Shown: positions 30,295 through 39,743, counted from the stretch's first letter. The stretch: DNA of 64,000 nucleotides from Sulfitobacter noctilucicola (GCF_000622385.1 NZ_JASD01000008.1:1054001-1118000); one strand, 5' to 3'. Notes: generated by a model from the sequence alone, not told the origin. Numbers and translations are program-made.

Positions 30295-30296
30295 GG

Positions 30297-31277
30297 TCAG
30301 GCAAAAACCGCCGCTGGCCGCAGGATACCCGTTTCAATGCCGCGCCAGTTCTTGATTGGAGCGTTCAAGCGCTTCAGCGTTGCAGGGTGAGCGGCATCCA
30401 AAACGCCCAGCTTTACCAGCAACGCGGCAATCGCACATTCAGCGGCACGGGTTGTGCCACAGTCTGCTTTCAACGCGATACCCAGTTTCTGTTCTGGAAG
30501 AATCGCAATGAAGAAGCCTTCAGCACCTGTCTTTAACGCCACCTTACCATTCATGGCGCGCATCAATTCGGTACAGGCGCGGGTTTCGCCAGCGACCAGT
30601 TCGGGGTGCAGGCGCATCGCCTGATGCAAACGGGCCTCGGCGGATCCGTCAGGAGCGGCTGCAAAGTGAGCCATTGCGCGCGCCATTCCACGAAGGGTGC
30701 AGGCGAAATTCGGGGCGGAACATCCGTCGATCCCGTATCCGGGCGAGGTTTCCTGCGTCACGGCCTCGAATGCTTCGAGGCAGGCGCGCTGAAGCGGATG
30801 ATCCGGGTCTACATACTCCGGTCCGGCCTTGAGGTGCTGGGTCAGTGTCAGGAAGCCCGCATGTTTGCCCGAACAATTGTTATGGATTTGGCAGGGTTGC
30901 TCATGAGCGCGAATCAAAGCCTCGTGCGCGTCTTTGTCCGCCGGGTCTTGCGGGCCGCACCGGAAATTATCATCGGAAAGGCCAAGCGCACCCAGCCAGA
31001 CACCGACACGTTCGGTATGAATCGCCGCCCCCTGATGGGATGCGCAGGCAAGCGCGAGCTGCTCGGTCGACAGGTCGTAGGCATCAGCGGCACCTGAGGT
31101 GATCAGTGGCAACGCCTGTATCATCTTCGAAGAAGAGCGCGGCAGTACAATCTTGTCAGGATCGCCCCAGCTTTCGACGATTTCACCGGTGTCGTCACAG
31201 ATGACGGCATGGCCCGAGTGAACACTTTCAAGAAACGGGCCGCGCCAGATTTCCGTAAAGGGGGCTGCTTGTGTCAT
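30297..31277 (-). CDS. Asparaginase of the Rhizobium etli (class 3) type
   Basis: A 326-residue enzyme hydrolysing L-asparagine to aspartate and ammonia, of the type unrelated to E. coli AnsA/AnsB. The residues reported for the R. etli enzyme fall in register: Ser48 and Lys51 in RSSSKM, Ser80 in ACASHQG, and the zinc ligands Cys135 and Lys138 in NNCSGKHAG, with a further Cys at 186 near the expected third ligand. It is convergent with serB, two bases apart. Confidence 0.9.
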   Translation of the reverse strand: MTQAAPFTEIWRGPFLESVHSGHAVICDDTGEIVESWGDPDKIVLPRSSSKMIQALPLITSGAADAYDLSTEQLALACASHQGAAIHTERVGVWLGALGLSDDNFRCGPQDPADKDAHEALIRAHEQPCQIHNNCSGKHAGFLTLTQHLKAGPEYVDPDHPLQRACLEAFEAVTQETSPGYGIDGCSAPNFACTLRGMARAMAHFAAAPDGSAEARLHQAMRLHPELVAGETRACTELMRAMNGKVALKTGAEGFFIAILPEQKLGIALKADCGTTRAAECAIAALLVKLGVLDAAHPATLKRLNAPIKNWRGIETGILRPAAVFA

Positions 31278-31453
31278 AATTCACCTGTAAATTAAGCGAA
31301 AACCTGCCAATCAGGGTTTCGTCTGTCGCCTGTTTCGCGTTAATATGTTCTTTGTCGGCAAGATAACAGGCACTTGGGACAAGAGCGGTGAGCAAAGCAT
31401 CGCCAACAGGGTCTGGACGGTATTGAGGTTAAGGACAGCTTGGAGGCTGGACA

Positions 31454-31984
31454 ATGGGAATAGTAAAGACATTTGCGGGTGTCGCAGGGTTAGCAGCATT
31501 GCTGGCCACCGGCGTATCTGCGCAGCAGCAAAGCACAAACCGGGTCGCGGCAAAAACCGACTGGAGTGTATTTGTTGAGGACAATCCAACTGAATGTTGG
31601 GGTGTGTCCACACCGACAGAGACAGTGAATTCGCGCGATGGTCGCGTTGTCGCGGTGAACCGTGGTCAGACATTGTTGATGGTATTCTATCGGCCCTCAG
31701 CGGGTGCCAAGGGTCAGGTGGCTTTTACCGGCGGCTATCCCTTTGCGTCGGGATCGACGGTGAGCATGAATATCTCCGGCAACACCTTTGAATTGTTCAC
31801 TGAAGGGGAGTGGGCGTGGCCTGCGACCACTGACGACGATTCAAAGATCATCACAGCAATGAAGCGTGGCGCGAGTGCAATCCTGTCTGGCCGGTCCGGT
31901 CGTGGGACAAATACCAAAGACACGTTCTCTTTGCTTGGGTTTACTGCTGCTGTTGAAGATGCTGCAAAGCGCTGCGGCGGTTAA
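31454..31984 (+). CDS. Invasion-associated locus B (IalB)-like exported protein
   Basis: A 176-residue protein with a signal peptide (VKTFAGVAGLAALLATGVSA, cleavage near residue 23) and an IalB-like domain (TDWSVFVEDNPTECWGVS). The name comes from a Bartonella invasion protein; in free-living marine bacteria the role is unknown and pathogenicity should not be assumed. Two cysteines (WECWG-type and C-terminal RCGG) could form a disulfide. It stands alone, ending at a terminator shared with the convergent DUF922 gene. Confidence 0.82.
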   Translation: MGIVKTFAGVAGLAALLATGVSAQQQSTNRVAAKTDWSVFVEDNPTECWGVSTPTETVNSRDGRVVAVNRGQTLLMVFYRPSAGAKGQVAFTGGYPFASGSTVSMNISGNTFELFTEGEWAWPATTDDDSKIITAMKRGASAILSGRSGRGTNTKDTFSLLGFTAAVEDAAKRCGG

Positions 31985-32021
31985 TCCGGCCACAGCCTAT
32001 CGGTTTTGTTAAGAGATTGAT

Positions 32022-32045
32022 AAGAAAGCCTGTTATGGCTTTCTT
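32022..32045. terminator. Bidirectional intrinsic terminator
   Basis: AAGAAAGCC (32022-32030) and GGCTTTCTT (32037-32045) form a perfect 9-bp stem with a 6-base loop between the convergent IalB-like and DUF922 genes. Confidence 0.7.
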
Positions 32046-32046
32046 T

Positions 32047-32637
32047 CTACTGTATCGTTTTGTTTAAGGCGGGGCCGTGTCCCTTGGAGTTGTGAAACTT
32101 CTTGTGTGCCGCCTCCAGCCGCGCATCGACGTTCGCTTGTGAATACTTCGCTCCGAAGTCGCGCTTGTAGGATTTGATGGCATCTTTGAACGCCGTCTGC
32201 TTGTCTTTGCCAGTGCCTTTGAACTTCATTGCGTCGATCTCGGTGCCCATGACCTTGGCTTCCTTGCCCGTCACATCGACATGCCCTTGCTCATGGACGT
32301 TAAGCTGCGCGATAAAGCGCTTCCATTCGGCCTTTGCCGCTTTGCTCAGGTTCTTATCGCTGGCAAGCTTTGGCATCTTTATGGTGCACTTGTATTCAAG
32401 CGTGATCGACTTGTGCCACATCTCTGCGTCATAGCCGCCCTTTTTGCCGGGAGTGAACTTCTGATCGAACTTCGTCGAAGCGGGGTTCACGGTCACAGGG
32501 CAGGTTGTCAGCCCCGCGACATTCTTCCCATGCGCTTTGGGGCCTTTGGCTTCGATACTGGCCCAGATGTCGGCCAACGTATCGCCTTTGACGTTGTAAT
32601 ACTTCACCGAAGTGCCGGAATGCTTGACCTTATACAT
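32047..32637 (-). CDS. DUF922-type putative zinc-dependent protease
   Basis: About 196 residues. NVHEQGHVDV supplies an HExxH zinc motif, and SVKYYNVKGDTLADIWASIE is the usual DUF922 N-terminal block. Family members are predicted secreted metalloproteases of unknown substrate. The start is uncertain: the ATG at 32637 gives no signal peptide, while the frame stays open to a TTG at 32751, adding 38 mildly hydrophobic residues and overlapping the next gene's 5' end. The region upstream is unusually AT-rich. Confidence 0.7.
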   Translation of the reverse strand: MYKVKHSGTSVKYYNVKGDTLADIWASIEAKGPKAHGKNVAGLTTCPVTVNPASTKFDQKFTPGKKGGYDAEMWHKSITLEYKCTIKMPKLASDKNLSKAAKAEWKRFIAQLNVHEQGHVDVTGKEAKVMGTEIDAMKFKGTGKDKQTAFKDAIKSYKRDFGAKYSQANVDARLEAAHKKFHNSKGHGPALNKTIQ

Positions 32638-32735
32638 CTCGCTGCATCCAAATTTGTTTTCTGCAAAACATGATGAATTTAGCACAGAATCAGTGTTAAT
32701 GATAGAAAGAGTTGACGTAAGGGAAAGATTAGCTT

Positions 32736-34412
32736 GTGTCAGAAAAATCAATAACCGCGCAAGCCGGACTACATCGCACTTTGGCCTACCAGCCCAAGGC
32801 GGGTCTTGTTCTCGAAGACTATCGCCCGGTATTTTCCTGTCTGGATTTCCGTCTATCGCGCAGGTTCTGGGATCTGCGGGGTGTCGACGCCTTTGTCGGC
32901 GGCGATGTTCCCTATGTCGTTACCAATGACGGCCACCTTGCGGCCAACGGGCTAAGCACATTTCTGGCAGCCGCAGACACGAACCAAACCGAATACAACG
33001 TGGTCGAGCTTGGTGCGGGGTCTGGCCTATTTGCCAAACAGTTTATGGATCAGCTGCGTGACAGAGCGCCGGAAGTTTACGCGAAAACCACATATTACGC
33101 CACTGATGGCTCGCAGGGTATGGTCAATGCCTGGGCCGAAAACGGTGTGTTTTCGGAGCATAAAGATCATATCGTACCCCTGATCGCAGAGCTGCCCGGC
33201 CTCTCCAACGCACTGCCTAAAGGTCTGAAAATCGACGCGGCATTTGCCAACTATATCTTGGACAGCTTACCGTTCTCGTTGCTGGCGCTGTCGGGATCAG
33301 AGGCTTGGGAACTGGAACTGCGCACTGCTTTGGACCGCGATGTAGATGCAGAGCGTGTCGTGAGGATGTCTGAAAGTGATATTCTGAGCTGTATCGCGAA
33401 CGACACATCAGACGATTTGGCTGCGCTTGTCGACCTTTACCCCGCCCTGGTTCTTGATGCGCGTTACACGCCGATCAAGCGGTCGGATATTCCGCTTTGC
33501 GATGCGTTGCCGGCACCTGAAGGCGGCGGAGCTCGCGCGAAACCTTATCTGCATTCCCACGGCGCTATCGAGACTTTGAAAGATGTCGTAAAGTGTCTGA
33601 ACCCTGGCGGGTTCATCGCCATTGCGGACTATGGGCATAACCCAGCGGCGGATGAACAGGATGTCTTTGAGTTCCAACATTTTGGCGGGTCGGTGGCGAT
33701 TGGACTGAACTTTTCAGCGATTGATCGTGTGGTGTCAGGCTGGCAAGGCATAGATGTTGTCGCACCAGCAACCGATAATGGTCAGCTTATGATGCGGCTG
33801 ATCGGGTCAAAGCTGAGTGAAGCGATTCAGGAGACGTTTCTGTTGGTGGCTGGCAAAGAGAACTGGGATAGGCTGACCGACCCTCTGCACAAGGCGCAGG
33901 AACTGACATCGAACGGACAGTTTGAAGCGGCACGCTGGAAATACGAAGAGGCACTGCGGCTACAGCCACATAACTGGGCACTGATAGAAGAGGTGGCGGG
34001 CTTTCTTACCTATCGGCTGGATGCCTACGAGGCGGGCCTGATGATGGCAAAAGCGGGGATAGAGCGGAACAGCCTGTCACCGGGCCTATGGAACATCGCT
34101 GGCGATTGTCTGTTCTACACGGATCACTATGCAGAGGCCGAAGAAGCCTATCACAAAGCGCGATTGGCAAGCCCAAGAGATATCCGCAGTCTGCTTAACC
34201 TTGCCTGGGTTGCTGAACGCACGGGCCGTGATGATCTGGCGCTCGATCTGATTGCAAAGGGGTTGGCGATGGATAACACGGATGCCTTTCGCGATGCGCT
34301 GATCGCCAAGCAAACCCAAATTCTGGATCAACGCTGGGCGCGTCACCGTACAGATACGTTGCGGTCGATCAACCGCATACGGGGTCACCGTGACCTGCCG
34401 AGACGTGAATAA
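32736..34412 (+). CDS. MidA-like SAM-dependent methyltransferase with C-terminal TPR repeats
   Basis: A 558-residue protein. Residues about 85-120 carry a SAM-binding motif (YNVVELGAGSGLFAKQFMDQ). FANYILDSLPFSLLAL and GGFIAIADYGHNPAADEQD resemble the MidA/NDUFAF7 (DUF185) methyltransferases, whose eukaryotic member methylates an arginine of a complex I subunit. From about residue 390 several TPR-like units follow (QELTSNGQFEAARWKYEEAL; AEAEEAYHKARLASPRD), a protein-protein interaction module not usual in MidA. Start is a GTG; the ribosome site is weak. Confidence 0.72.
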   Translation: MSEKSITAQAGLHRTLAYQPKAGLVLEDYRPVFSCLDFRLSRRFWDLRGVDAFVGGDVPYVVTNDGHLAANGLSTFLAAADTNQTEYNVVELGAGSGLFAKQFMDQLRDRAPEVYAKTTYYATDGSQGMVNAWAENGVFSEHKDHIVPLIAELPGLSNALPKGLKIDAAFANYILDSLPFSLLALSGSEAWELELRTALDRDVDAERVVRMSESDILSCIANDTSDDLAALVDLYPALVLDARYTPIKRSDIPLCDALPAPEGGGARAKPYLHSHGAIETLKDVVKCLNPGGFIAIADYGHNPAADEQDVFEFQHFGGSVAIGLNFSAIDRVVSGWQGIDVVAPATDNGQLMMRLIGSKLSEAIQETFLLVAGKENWDRLTDPLHKAQELTSNGQFEAARWKYEEALRLQPHNWALIEEVAGFLTYRLDAYEAGLMMAKAGIERNSLSPGLWNIAGDCLFYTDHYAEAEEAYHKARLASPRDIRSLLNLAWVAERTGRDDLALDLIAKGLAMDNTDAFRDALIAKQTQILDQRWARHRTDTLRSINRIRGHRDLPRRE

Positions 34413-34511
34413 TTGCGCGAAAGGCTGATTTACGCCGAAGACAGACTCTCTTTTGCAATTCTGGCCACGACCTATATAGAGGCACATCACACCAGCATAC
34501 GGGTCCATTCC

Positions 34512-35690
34512 ATGTCCGCAAACGCACCGATCACCCAAGACGTACATACCATCCCGCGCAAGCTGCCGGACGGACCGATGAACCTTATCGGTATGACCAG
34601 AGAAGCCATGCGCGACGCTCTGATTGCGCAAGGCACGCCGGAAAAGCAGGCAAAGATGCGCGTTGGCCAGATTTGGCAGTGGATCTATCAATGGGGCAAA
34701 CGCGACTTTGACGAAATGACGAACCTGTCCAAGGCATTTCGGGCAGAGTTGGCGGAAAAGTTTGTGATCGAGGTGCCGGAGGTCGTGACCCGACAGGTAT
34801 CCGAAGACGGCACGCGCAAATACCTTGTGCGGATCGCAGGCGGGCATGAAGTAGAGGTCGTTTATATCCCCGAGGATGGACGCGGTACGCTCTGTGTGTC
34901 TTCTCAGGTCGGTTGCACGCTTACGTGTTCTTTCTGTCATACTGGCACTCAAAAACTGGTGCGTAACCTGACAGCCGCAGAAATCATCGGTCAGGTGATG
35001 GTCGCCCGCGATGATCTGGACGAATGGCCCGAAGTGGGTGCGCGCCGCGTCGAAACCCGTCTACTGTCGAACATCGTACTGATGGGGATGGGGGAGCCGC
35101 TTTATAACTTTGAGAATGTGCGCGATGCGATGAAGATTGCGATGGACCCCGAGGGTATCCAGCTGTCCCGCCGTCGCATTACTTTGTCGACCTCTGGCGT
35201 CGTGCCAGAAATTGCGCGGACAGCCGAAGAGATTGGATGCCAGCTAGCGGTCAGCTTTCATGCAACGACCGACGAAGTCCGCGATAAGCTTGTGCCGATT
35301 AACAAACGTTGGAATATCGAAACCCTGCTGGAAGCACTGCGCAGCTATCCGAAAGTTTCCAATTCTGAGCGGATCACCTTTGAATACGTCATGCTGCACG
35401 GTGTGAATGACAGCGATGATGATGCCCGACGGTTGGTTAAGCTGATTGAGGGGATCCCAGCGAAGATCAATCTGATCCCGTTCAACGAATGGCCGGGCGC
35501 ACCGTATAAGCGTTCATCAAACAATCGTATCCGTGCCTTTTCTGAGATCGTCTACAAAGCCGGTTACGCATCACCTGTGCGCACGCCGCGTGGCGAAGAC
35601 ATCATGGCTGCCTGTGGTCAGCTGAAGTCAGCGACAGAACGCGCACGTAAATCCCGCAAGCAGATCGAGGCCGAAGCAGGGCTTTCATAA
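34512..35690 (+). CDS. rlmN: Dual-specificity 23S rRNA/tRNA adenine-C2 methyltransferase RlmN
   Basis: A 392-residue radical SAM enzyme methylating A2503 of 23S rRNA and A37 of some tRNAs. The iron-sulfur motif is CTLTCSFC within [33 protein letters not shown] and the C-terminal methyl-accepting Cys in DIMAACGQL are present. The start at 34512 yields the usual N-terminal extension; the upstream open frame to 34413 is not supported. The next gene's GTG abuts its stop. Confidence 0.95.
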   Translation: MSANAPITQDVHTIPRKLPDGPMNLIGMTREAMRDALIAQGTPEKQAKMRVGQIWQWIYQWGKRDFDEMTNLSKAFRAELAEKFVIEVPEVVTRQVSEDGTRKYLVRIAGGHEVEVVYIPEDGRGTLCVSSQVGCTLTCSFCHTGTQKLVRNLTAAEIIGQVMVARDDLDEWPEVGARRVETRLLSNIVLMGMGEPLYNFENVRDAMKIAMDPEGIQLSRRRITLSTSGVVPEIARTAEEIGCQLAVSFHATTDEVRDKLVPINKRWNIETLLEALRSYPKVSNSERITFEYVMLHGVNDSDDDARRLVKLIEGIPAKINLIPFNEWPGAPYKRSSNNRIRAFSEIVYKAGYASPVRTPRGEDIMAACGQLKSATERARKSRKQIEAEAGLS

Positions 35691-36200
35691 GTGCCATTCC
35701 AAAGCTTTCAGGTTCCGATCAAGGGATCGGGAGCTTTGTCGTTGATGCCTTGCCCACCGGCAGACTCGTTGAACGATGCATTGGCGGATCTAAGGGCGCG
35801 GGGCGTGACGACGGTCCTTTCCATGCTGTCGCCAGACGAGGCCGCCGATCTGGGGATGGTGCAGGAAGACGAAGCCTGCGCTGCGCAATCAATGACGTTC
35901 GTCGGACATCCGATCCCCGATTTCGGCCTGCCTGAGATGTTTGCGTTTAAGAATTTGATTGCCGCGATTGTTGCCCGTATCCGCGATGGTGAACATGTTG
36001 CAGTGCATTGCCGCGCAGGTATTGGCCGGTCCGGCATGGTGGCCGCATCGACGCTGATCGCTTTGGGCCAATCCCATGATACCGCGCGAGACATTGTAAG
36101 TGGTGTGCGCGGTGTTTCAATTCCCGACACAGTTGAACAAGCCACATTTCTTGCCTTGTTCGAAAACGCCGTGAAACATGACGTTCAAATAAGCGACTGA
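35691..36200 (+). CDS. Protein tyrosine/dual-specificity phosphatase-like protein
   Basis: A 169-residue protein with the CX5R phosphate-binding loop VHCRAGIGRSGMVAAS. The general-acid Asp is probably in the segment VGHPIPDFGLPE. It resembles small cysteine-dependent phosphatases of bacteria whose substrates are unknown. Start is a GTG directly after the rlmN stop, so it is likely cotranscribed and translationally coupled. Confidence 0.82.
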   Translation: MPFQSFQVPIKGSGALSLMPCPPADSLNDALADLRARGVTTVLSMLSPDEAADLGMVQEDEACAAQSMTFVGHPIPDFGLPEMFAFKNLIAAIVARIRDGEHVAVHCRAGIGRSGMVAASTLIALGQSHDTARDIVSGVRGVSIPDTVEQATFLALFENAVKHDVQISD

Positions 36201-36348
36201 ATCTAAACGCATAATGTATAAATCGACCTTAGGTCAATTAAGCGCGCACTTCGCGAAATAACCTCCGATCAGCCGCATTTCAGCGCAATTGTTGCCATGG
36301 TTCGGAACCAGATTGTTTCCAGTATCGACACACAAAGGAAACCTGAAA

Positions 36349-36561
36349 ATGGCAATGATGTTTAACAAAGACCCCTTTATCACCGCACAGGTGATCGAAC
36401 TTGTCCTACGCGAACGGGAAAGCGCTCTGTCTGCCCGCGAATGGAAGCACCGTCTTGCCGGATATGGCTATGCGATCAAAGACACCGACCACGGTCAAGT
36501 AGTAGAGACACTACCGCATCACGTCGAAATCGGTGTCCTGCCTGCCGAGATGAGCGCCTGA
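36349..36561 (+). CDS. Small conserved-looking hypothetical protein (70 residues)
   Basis: Begins MAMMFNKDPFITAQVIELVL and ends LPHHVEIGVLPAEMSA. A clear AAAGGAAACCTGAAA ribosome site precedes the ATG, and the composition is that of a soluble protein. I do not recognise a family. An 11-base palindrome GACCT-T-AGGTC (36225-36235) lies 114 bases upstream and could be an operator. Confidence 0.7.
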   Translation: MAMMFNKDPFITAQVIELVLRERESALSAREWKHRLAGYGYAIKDTDHGQVVETLPHHVEIGVLPAEMSA

Positions 36562-36586
36562 GCCCAAGCCGAGAAGACCAAATGGG

Positions 36587-37432
36587 TTAACGGCCCGGAA
36601 TACTGTCCCGAGCAGTTGGCGCATCCCAGTTTTCAATCAGGTCCATCGCCTCTTGTGCCGATTCGACAAAGCGGAACAGGTCTAGATCTTCGGCGGAAAT
36701 GGTGCCGGCATCTGCCAGCGCATCCCAGTTGATGATTTTCTCCCAGAACGCCTTGCCGAAAAGCAGGAAGGGCACACGCTGCATACGTCCTGTCTGGATC
36801 AACGTGAGGGACTCAAACATTTCGTCCATGGTGCCAAAACCACCAGGGAAGACACAGATCGCCTTTGCCCTCATCAGAAAATGCATCTTGCGAATGGCAA
36901 AGTAGTGAAAGTTGAAGCACAGCTCGGGTGTGACGAATTCATTCGGAGCCTGTTCATGCGGCAACACAATATTCAGCCCAATGGACTTGCCACCGGCGTC
37001 GACTGCGCCGCGGTTGCCAGCTTCCATCACTCCGGGACCGCCACCCGTAACAATCACGTCCTGCGTGCCTCCGCTTTCCATTGACTTCAGCGTCATAAGA
37101 CGTGCGAATTCGCGTGTTTCGTCATAGAAATGTGATAGCTCTGCAAGTGTCTGCGTGCGTGCCTCGTCTTTCTTGGCAGGCTCTGGAATACGGGCACCCC
37201 CGAACAGTACAATCGTCGACGTGATGCCTGCTTCATCCAGCATCATCTGCGGCTTGAGCAGTTCCAGTTGCAGACGTACAGGTCGCAGTTCATCGCGACA
37301 CAGGAAATCATCGTCGTTAAACGCCAGACGGTAAGCAGGCGCGCGCGTCTGCACCGTATCAGGGGCTGACTCTGCTGCAGAAATGTCTGCATGGGCATCC
37401 CGCAATGGATGGCGTTTGGGTTCGTCTTTCAT
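36587..37432 (-). CDS. LOG family protein (nucleoside 5'-monophosphate phosphoribohydrolase-like)
   Basis: A 281-residue Rossmann-like protein of the LOG/TIGR00730 family, which releases the base from cytokinin or purine nucleotides. The active-site signature is split as in the family: GGGPGVMEAGNRGAVDAGG and VFPGGFGTMDEMFESLT. The N-terminal 70 residues are an extension common in the longer bacterial members. The start at 37432 has GGAG upstream; the frame runs open to 38041 but only as antisense of the thioredoxin-like gene. Confidence 0.88.
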   Translation of the reverse strand: MKDEPKRHPLRDAHADISAAESAPDTVQTRAPAYRLAFNDDDFLCRDELRPVRLQLELLKPQMMLDEAGITSTIVLFGGARIPEPAKKDEARTQTLAELSHFYDETREFARLMTLKSMESGGTQDVIVTGGGPGVMEAGNRGAVDAGGKSIGLNIVLPHEQAPNEFVTPELCFNFHYFAIRKMHFLMRAKAICVFPGGFGTMDEMFESLTLIQTGRMQRVPFLLFGKAFWEKIINWDALADAGTISAEDLDLFRFVESAQEAMDLIENWDAPTARDSIPGR

Positions 37433-37564
37433 GGGGTACTCCGGCACTTGTTTGGTGCAGGGTGGCTTGGTTGGTGGCAACATGCAAGGGAGCGCAGGCT
37501 TTGCCATTGACCTGTGGACCACTCTCGCAGCAAATTTACGGAATCTCTCGGGAAAGGAACTGAT

Positions 37565-38113
37565 ATGCTGCTTAACTCGAAAGGGTTTGATGCGGGGCAG
37601 CCTGCACCGGATTTCAATTTGGCCACGCCCGATGGCACACGTTATTGCAGGGATCAGATCAAGGGGCCGAAAGGTATGCTTGTCGCATTCATCTGCAACC
37701 ATTGTCCCTATGTGATTGCGCTGATTGACCGGCTGGCAAGCGACATGCAGGCACTGGCAGATAGTGGCATCGGATGTGTCGCAATCATGTCGAACGATTA
37801 CAAAAGCTATCCGGCTGATACGCCCGACCAGATGGTAAAGTTTGCCAAGGCTCACAGCCTGCGCGTGCCTTATCTGGTAGATGAAGATCAGTCGGTGGCG
37901 AAAGATTATGGCGCGGTGTGCACGCCGGACTTTTTCGGCTTTGATGCTGTCGGTGGACTGCAATACCGCGGCCGCTTGGACAACATCGGAATGCGCGGCG
38001 ATCCTGCTGGGCGCGAACCTGAATTGCTGAACGCGATGCATCAGATTGCGAGCACCGGCAAAGCGCCCGAGAACCAGACACCTTCAATGGGCTGTTCGAT
38101 CAAATGGCGCTGA
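37565..38113 (+). CDS. Thioredoxin-fold, AhpC/TSA-like protein
   Basis: A 182-residue thioredoxin-like protein. [13 protein letters not shown] carries a CxxC motif (CNHC) in the position of the redox site, and [14 protein letters not shown] is the usual peroxiredoxin-like N-terminus. Probably a thiol reductase or peroxidase; partner unknown. The start at 37565 follows GGGAAAGGAACTGAT. It is divergent from the LOG gene. Confidence 0.85.
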   Translation: MLLNSKGFDAGQPAPDFNLATPDGTRYCRDQIKGPKGMLVAFICNHCPYVIALIDRLASDMQALADSGIGCVAIMSNDYKSYPADTPDQMVKFAKAHSLRVPYLVDEDQSVAKDYGAVCTPDFFGFDAVGGLQYRGRLDNIGMRGDPAGREPELLNAMHQIASTGKAPENQTPSMGCSIKWR

Positions 38114-38177
38114 GCGATTGCGCTACCCTTGGGGCAGCGATATAGCGCGTAAAACCCTTTTTATCAGGAGCCGCCAG

Positions 38178-39005
38178 ATGTCTAACGCACAGCTTGAGAC
38201 CGCCATCGAAGCCGCATGGGACGCCCGTGACGAAATCACATCAGCCACCACCGGTGAAACACGCGACGCGATTGAAGAGACGCTGAATGCGCTCGACAGT
38301 GGTAGCCTGCGGGTGGCGGAAAAGCTGGATAGCGGCGACTGGCACGTAAACCAGTGGGCCAAGAAGGCCGTTCTTCTGGGCTTCCGCATTAAAGATATGG
38401 AGCATCAGGAAGGTGGTCCGCAGGGTGCCGGATGGTGGGACAAGGTTGATAGTAAATTCAAAGGCTGGGGTGATGCGCAGTGGAAAGAGGCCGGTTTCCG
38501 TGCCGTTCCTAACTGTGTTGTACGCCGCTCCGCTTACATCGCACCCGGCGTGGTGTTGATGCCATCCTTCGTGAACATCGGTGCCTATGTCGATAGCGGC
38601 ACAATGGTCGATACTTGGGCCACTGTTGGTTCTTGTGCTCAGATTGGTAAAAACGTGCATCTTTCCGGCGGTGTCGGCATCGGTGGCGTTCTTGAGCCTA
38701 TGCAGGCTGGTCCGACAATTATCGAAGACAACTGCTTTATCGGTGCGCGTTCCGAAGTTGTCGAAGGCTGTATCGTCCGCGAAGGCTCGGTTTTGGGCAT
38801 GGGTGTCTTTATTGGCCAGTCGACAAAGATCCTCGACCGTGAAACCGGCGAAGTGATGTACGGCGAAGTGCCTGCGGGGTCGGTCGTCGTGGCAGGCTCC
38901 ATGCCGTCCAAGAATGGCGTGAACCTTTACTGCGCAGTGATCGTGAAGCGCGTGGATGAAAAGACACGCTCAAAAACTTCGATCAACGATCTTCTGCGCG
39001 ACTGA
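38178..39005 (+). CDS. dapD: 2,3,4,5-tetrahydropyridine-2,6-dicarboxylate N-succinyltransferase
   Basis: A 275-residue left-handed beta-helix enzyme of the succinylase branch of lysine and meso-diaminopimelate synthesis. Hexapeptide-type repeats ([38 protein letters not shown]) form the catalytic domain. Start: CAGGAG eight bases before the ATG. dapE, the desuccinylase of the same branch, lies 3.7 kb downstream on the same strand. Confidence 0.96.
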   Translation: MSNAQLETAIEAAWDARDEITSATTGETRDAIEETLNALDSGSLRVAEKLDSGDWHVNQWAKKAVLLGFRIKDMEHQEGGPQGAGWWDKVDSKFKGWGDAQWKEAGFRAVPNCVVRRSAYIAPGVVLMPSFVNIGAYVDSGTMVDTWATVGSCAQIGKNVHLSGGVGIGGVLEPMQAGPTIIEDNCFIGARSEVVEGCIVREGSVLGMGVFIGQSTKILDRETGEVMYGEVPAGSVVVAGSMPSKNGVNLYCAVIVKRVDEKTRSKTSINDLLRD

Positions 39006-39064
39006 TCGGAACCTTTTACGGTCTTTGTTCGTTCACCTGTCGAACCTTTTACGGGAGAACGAAC

Positions 39065-39319
39065 ATGACCGGACTTGGCTGGTTTGCATCCATTATCGTA
39101 GGCGGCCTCGCGGGCTGGCTTGCAGAAAAATTTATGAACCGTGAGCATAATCTGATGCTGAACGTGTTCATGGGCATCGTCGGTGCCATGCTGTTCAACG
39201 CTGTTTTGGTCTTTATCTTTGGATCGACCCTTGGTGGCTGGATCGGCCAGCTTTTCGTCGGGTTTGTCGGTGCCTGTGTGCTTATCGCAGCAATCAATAT
39301 GTTCCGCAGCAGGGCATAG
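39065..39319 (+). CDS. GlsB/YeaQ/YmgE family stress-response membrane protein
   Basis: An 84-residue protein with three hydrophobic segments (WFASIIVGGLAGWLAEKFM; MLNVFMGIVGAMLFNAVLVF; IGQLFVGFVGACVLIAAINM) and the glycine pattern of the transglycosylase-associated family. Function unknown. A GGGAGAACGAAC ribosome site precedes it. A terminator-like hairpin follows at 39348-39379. Confidence 0.85.
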   Translation: MTGLGWFASIIVGGLAGWLAEKFMNREHNLMLNVFMGIVGAMLFNAVLVFIFGSTLGGWIGQLFVGFVGACVLIAAINMFRSRA

Positions 39320-39347
39320 ACCTTTTCACCAACCATAGATCACGCTA

Positions 39348-39379
39348 GGGCTACTTTTCGAACGAAAGGTGGCCCTTTT
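39348..39379 (+). terminator. Hairpin and T-tract that also covers the next ribosome site
   Basis: GGGCTACTTTTC (39348-39359) pairs with GAAAGGTGGCCC (39364-39375), including two G-T pairs, around GAAC, followed by TTTT (39376-39379). It fits an intrinsic terminator for the GlsB-like gene, but the AAAGGTGG within its right arm is the only ribosome site for the gene starting at 39381. Confidence 0.6.
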
Positions 39380-39380
39380 C

Positions 39381-39719
39381 ATGTCTGATACCAAGAAGCC
39401 AAAGAAACCGTCACGCCAACAGGTTTACACTCTGCTTGTGCAGATCGGCCGAAAAGATGGCGACGGCTTGCCGGCGAAGGCAACCGGCGCTGCATTGATG
39501 TGTTTCGCTTCAGGTATTGATGAAGCGGAAGCCGTCAGAGAAACCGTTGCAATCCTCAAACAGGCCGAGACGAACCCGCTTGATGTGACCGGTTACGGCA
39601 CCCTTGCCGAGCGGGAGGCAGAAGGATATGAGATAGACCAGGAAGAACGCGATCTGATGCAGCGTGCCCTGGACGAGAACTCGGTCATCATCGCACAAAT
39701 GACGCCCTTCTTCGACTGA
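39381..39719 (+). CDS. Hypothetical protein (112 residues)
   Basis: Begins MSDTKKPKKPSRQQVYTLLV and has an acidic C-terminus with no membrane segment or known motif. I do not recognise the family. The ATG at 39381 lies directly after a hairpin containing its ribosome site; a GTG at 39369 is an alternative start inside the hairpin. It converges on the Hint-domain pair. Confidence 0.7.
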   Translation: MSDTKKPKKPSRQQVYTLLVQIGRKDGDGLPAKATGAALMCFASGIDEAEAVRETVAILKQAETNPLDVTGYGTLAEREAEGYEIDQEERDLMQRALDENSVIIAQMTPFFD

Positions 39720-39743
39720 ATCGCCTCATCAAAAGTCTGTCGG

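Noticed and set aside
34086..34952. 288-codon minus-strand open frame
   Set aside because: Spans the ends of the MidA-like gene and rlmN in antisense; both sense genes have clear motifs.
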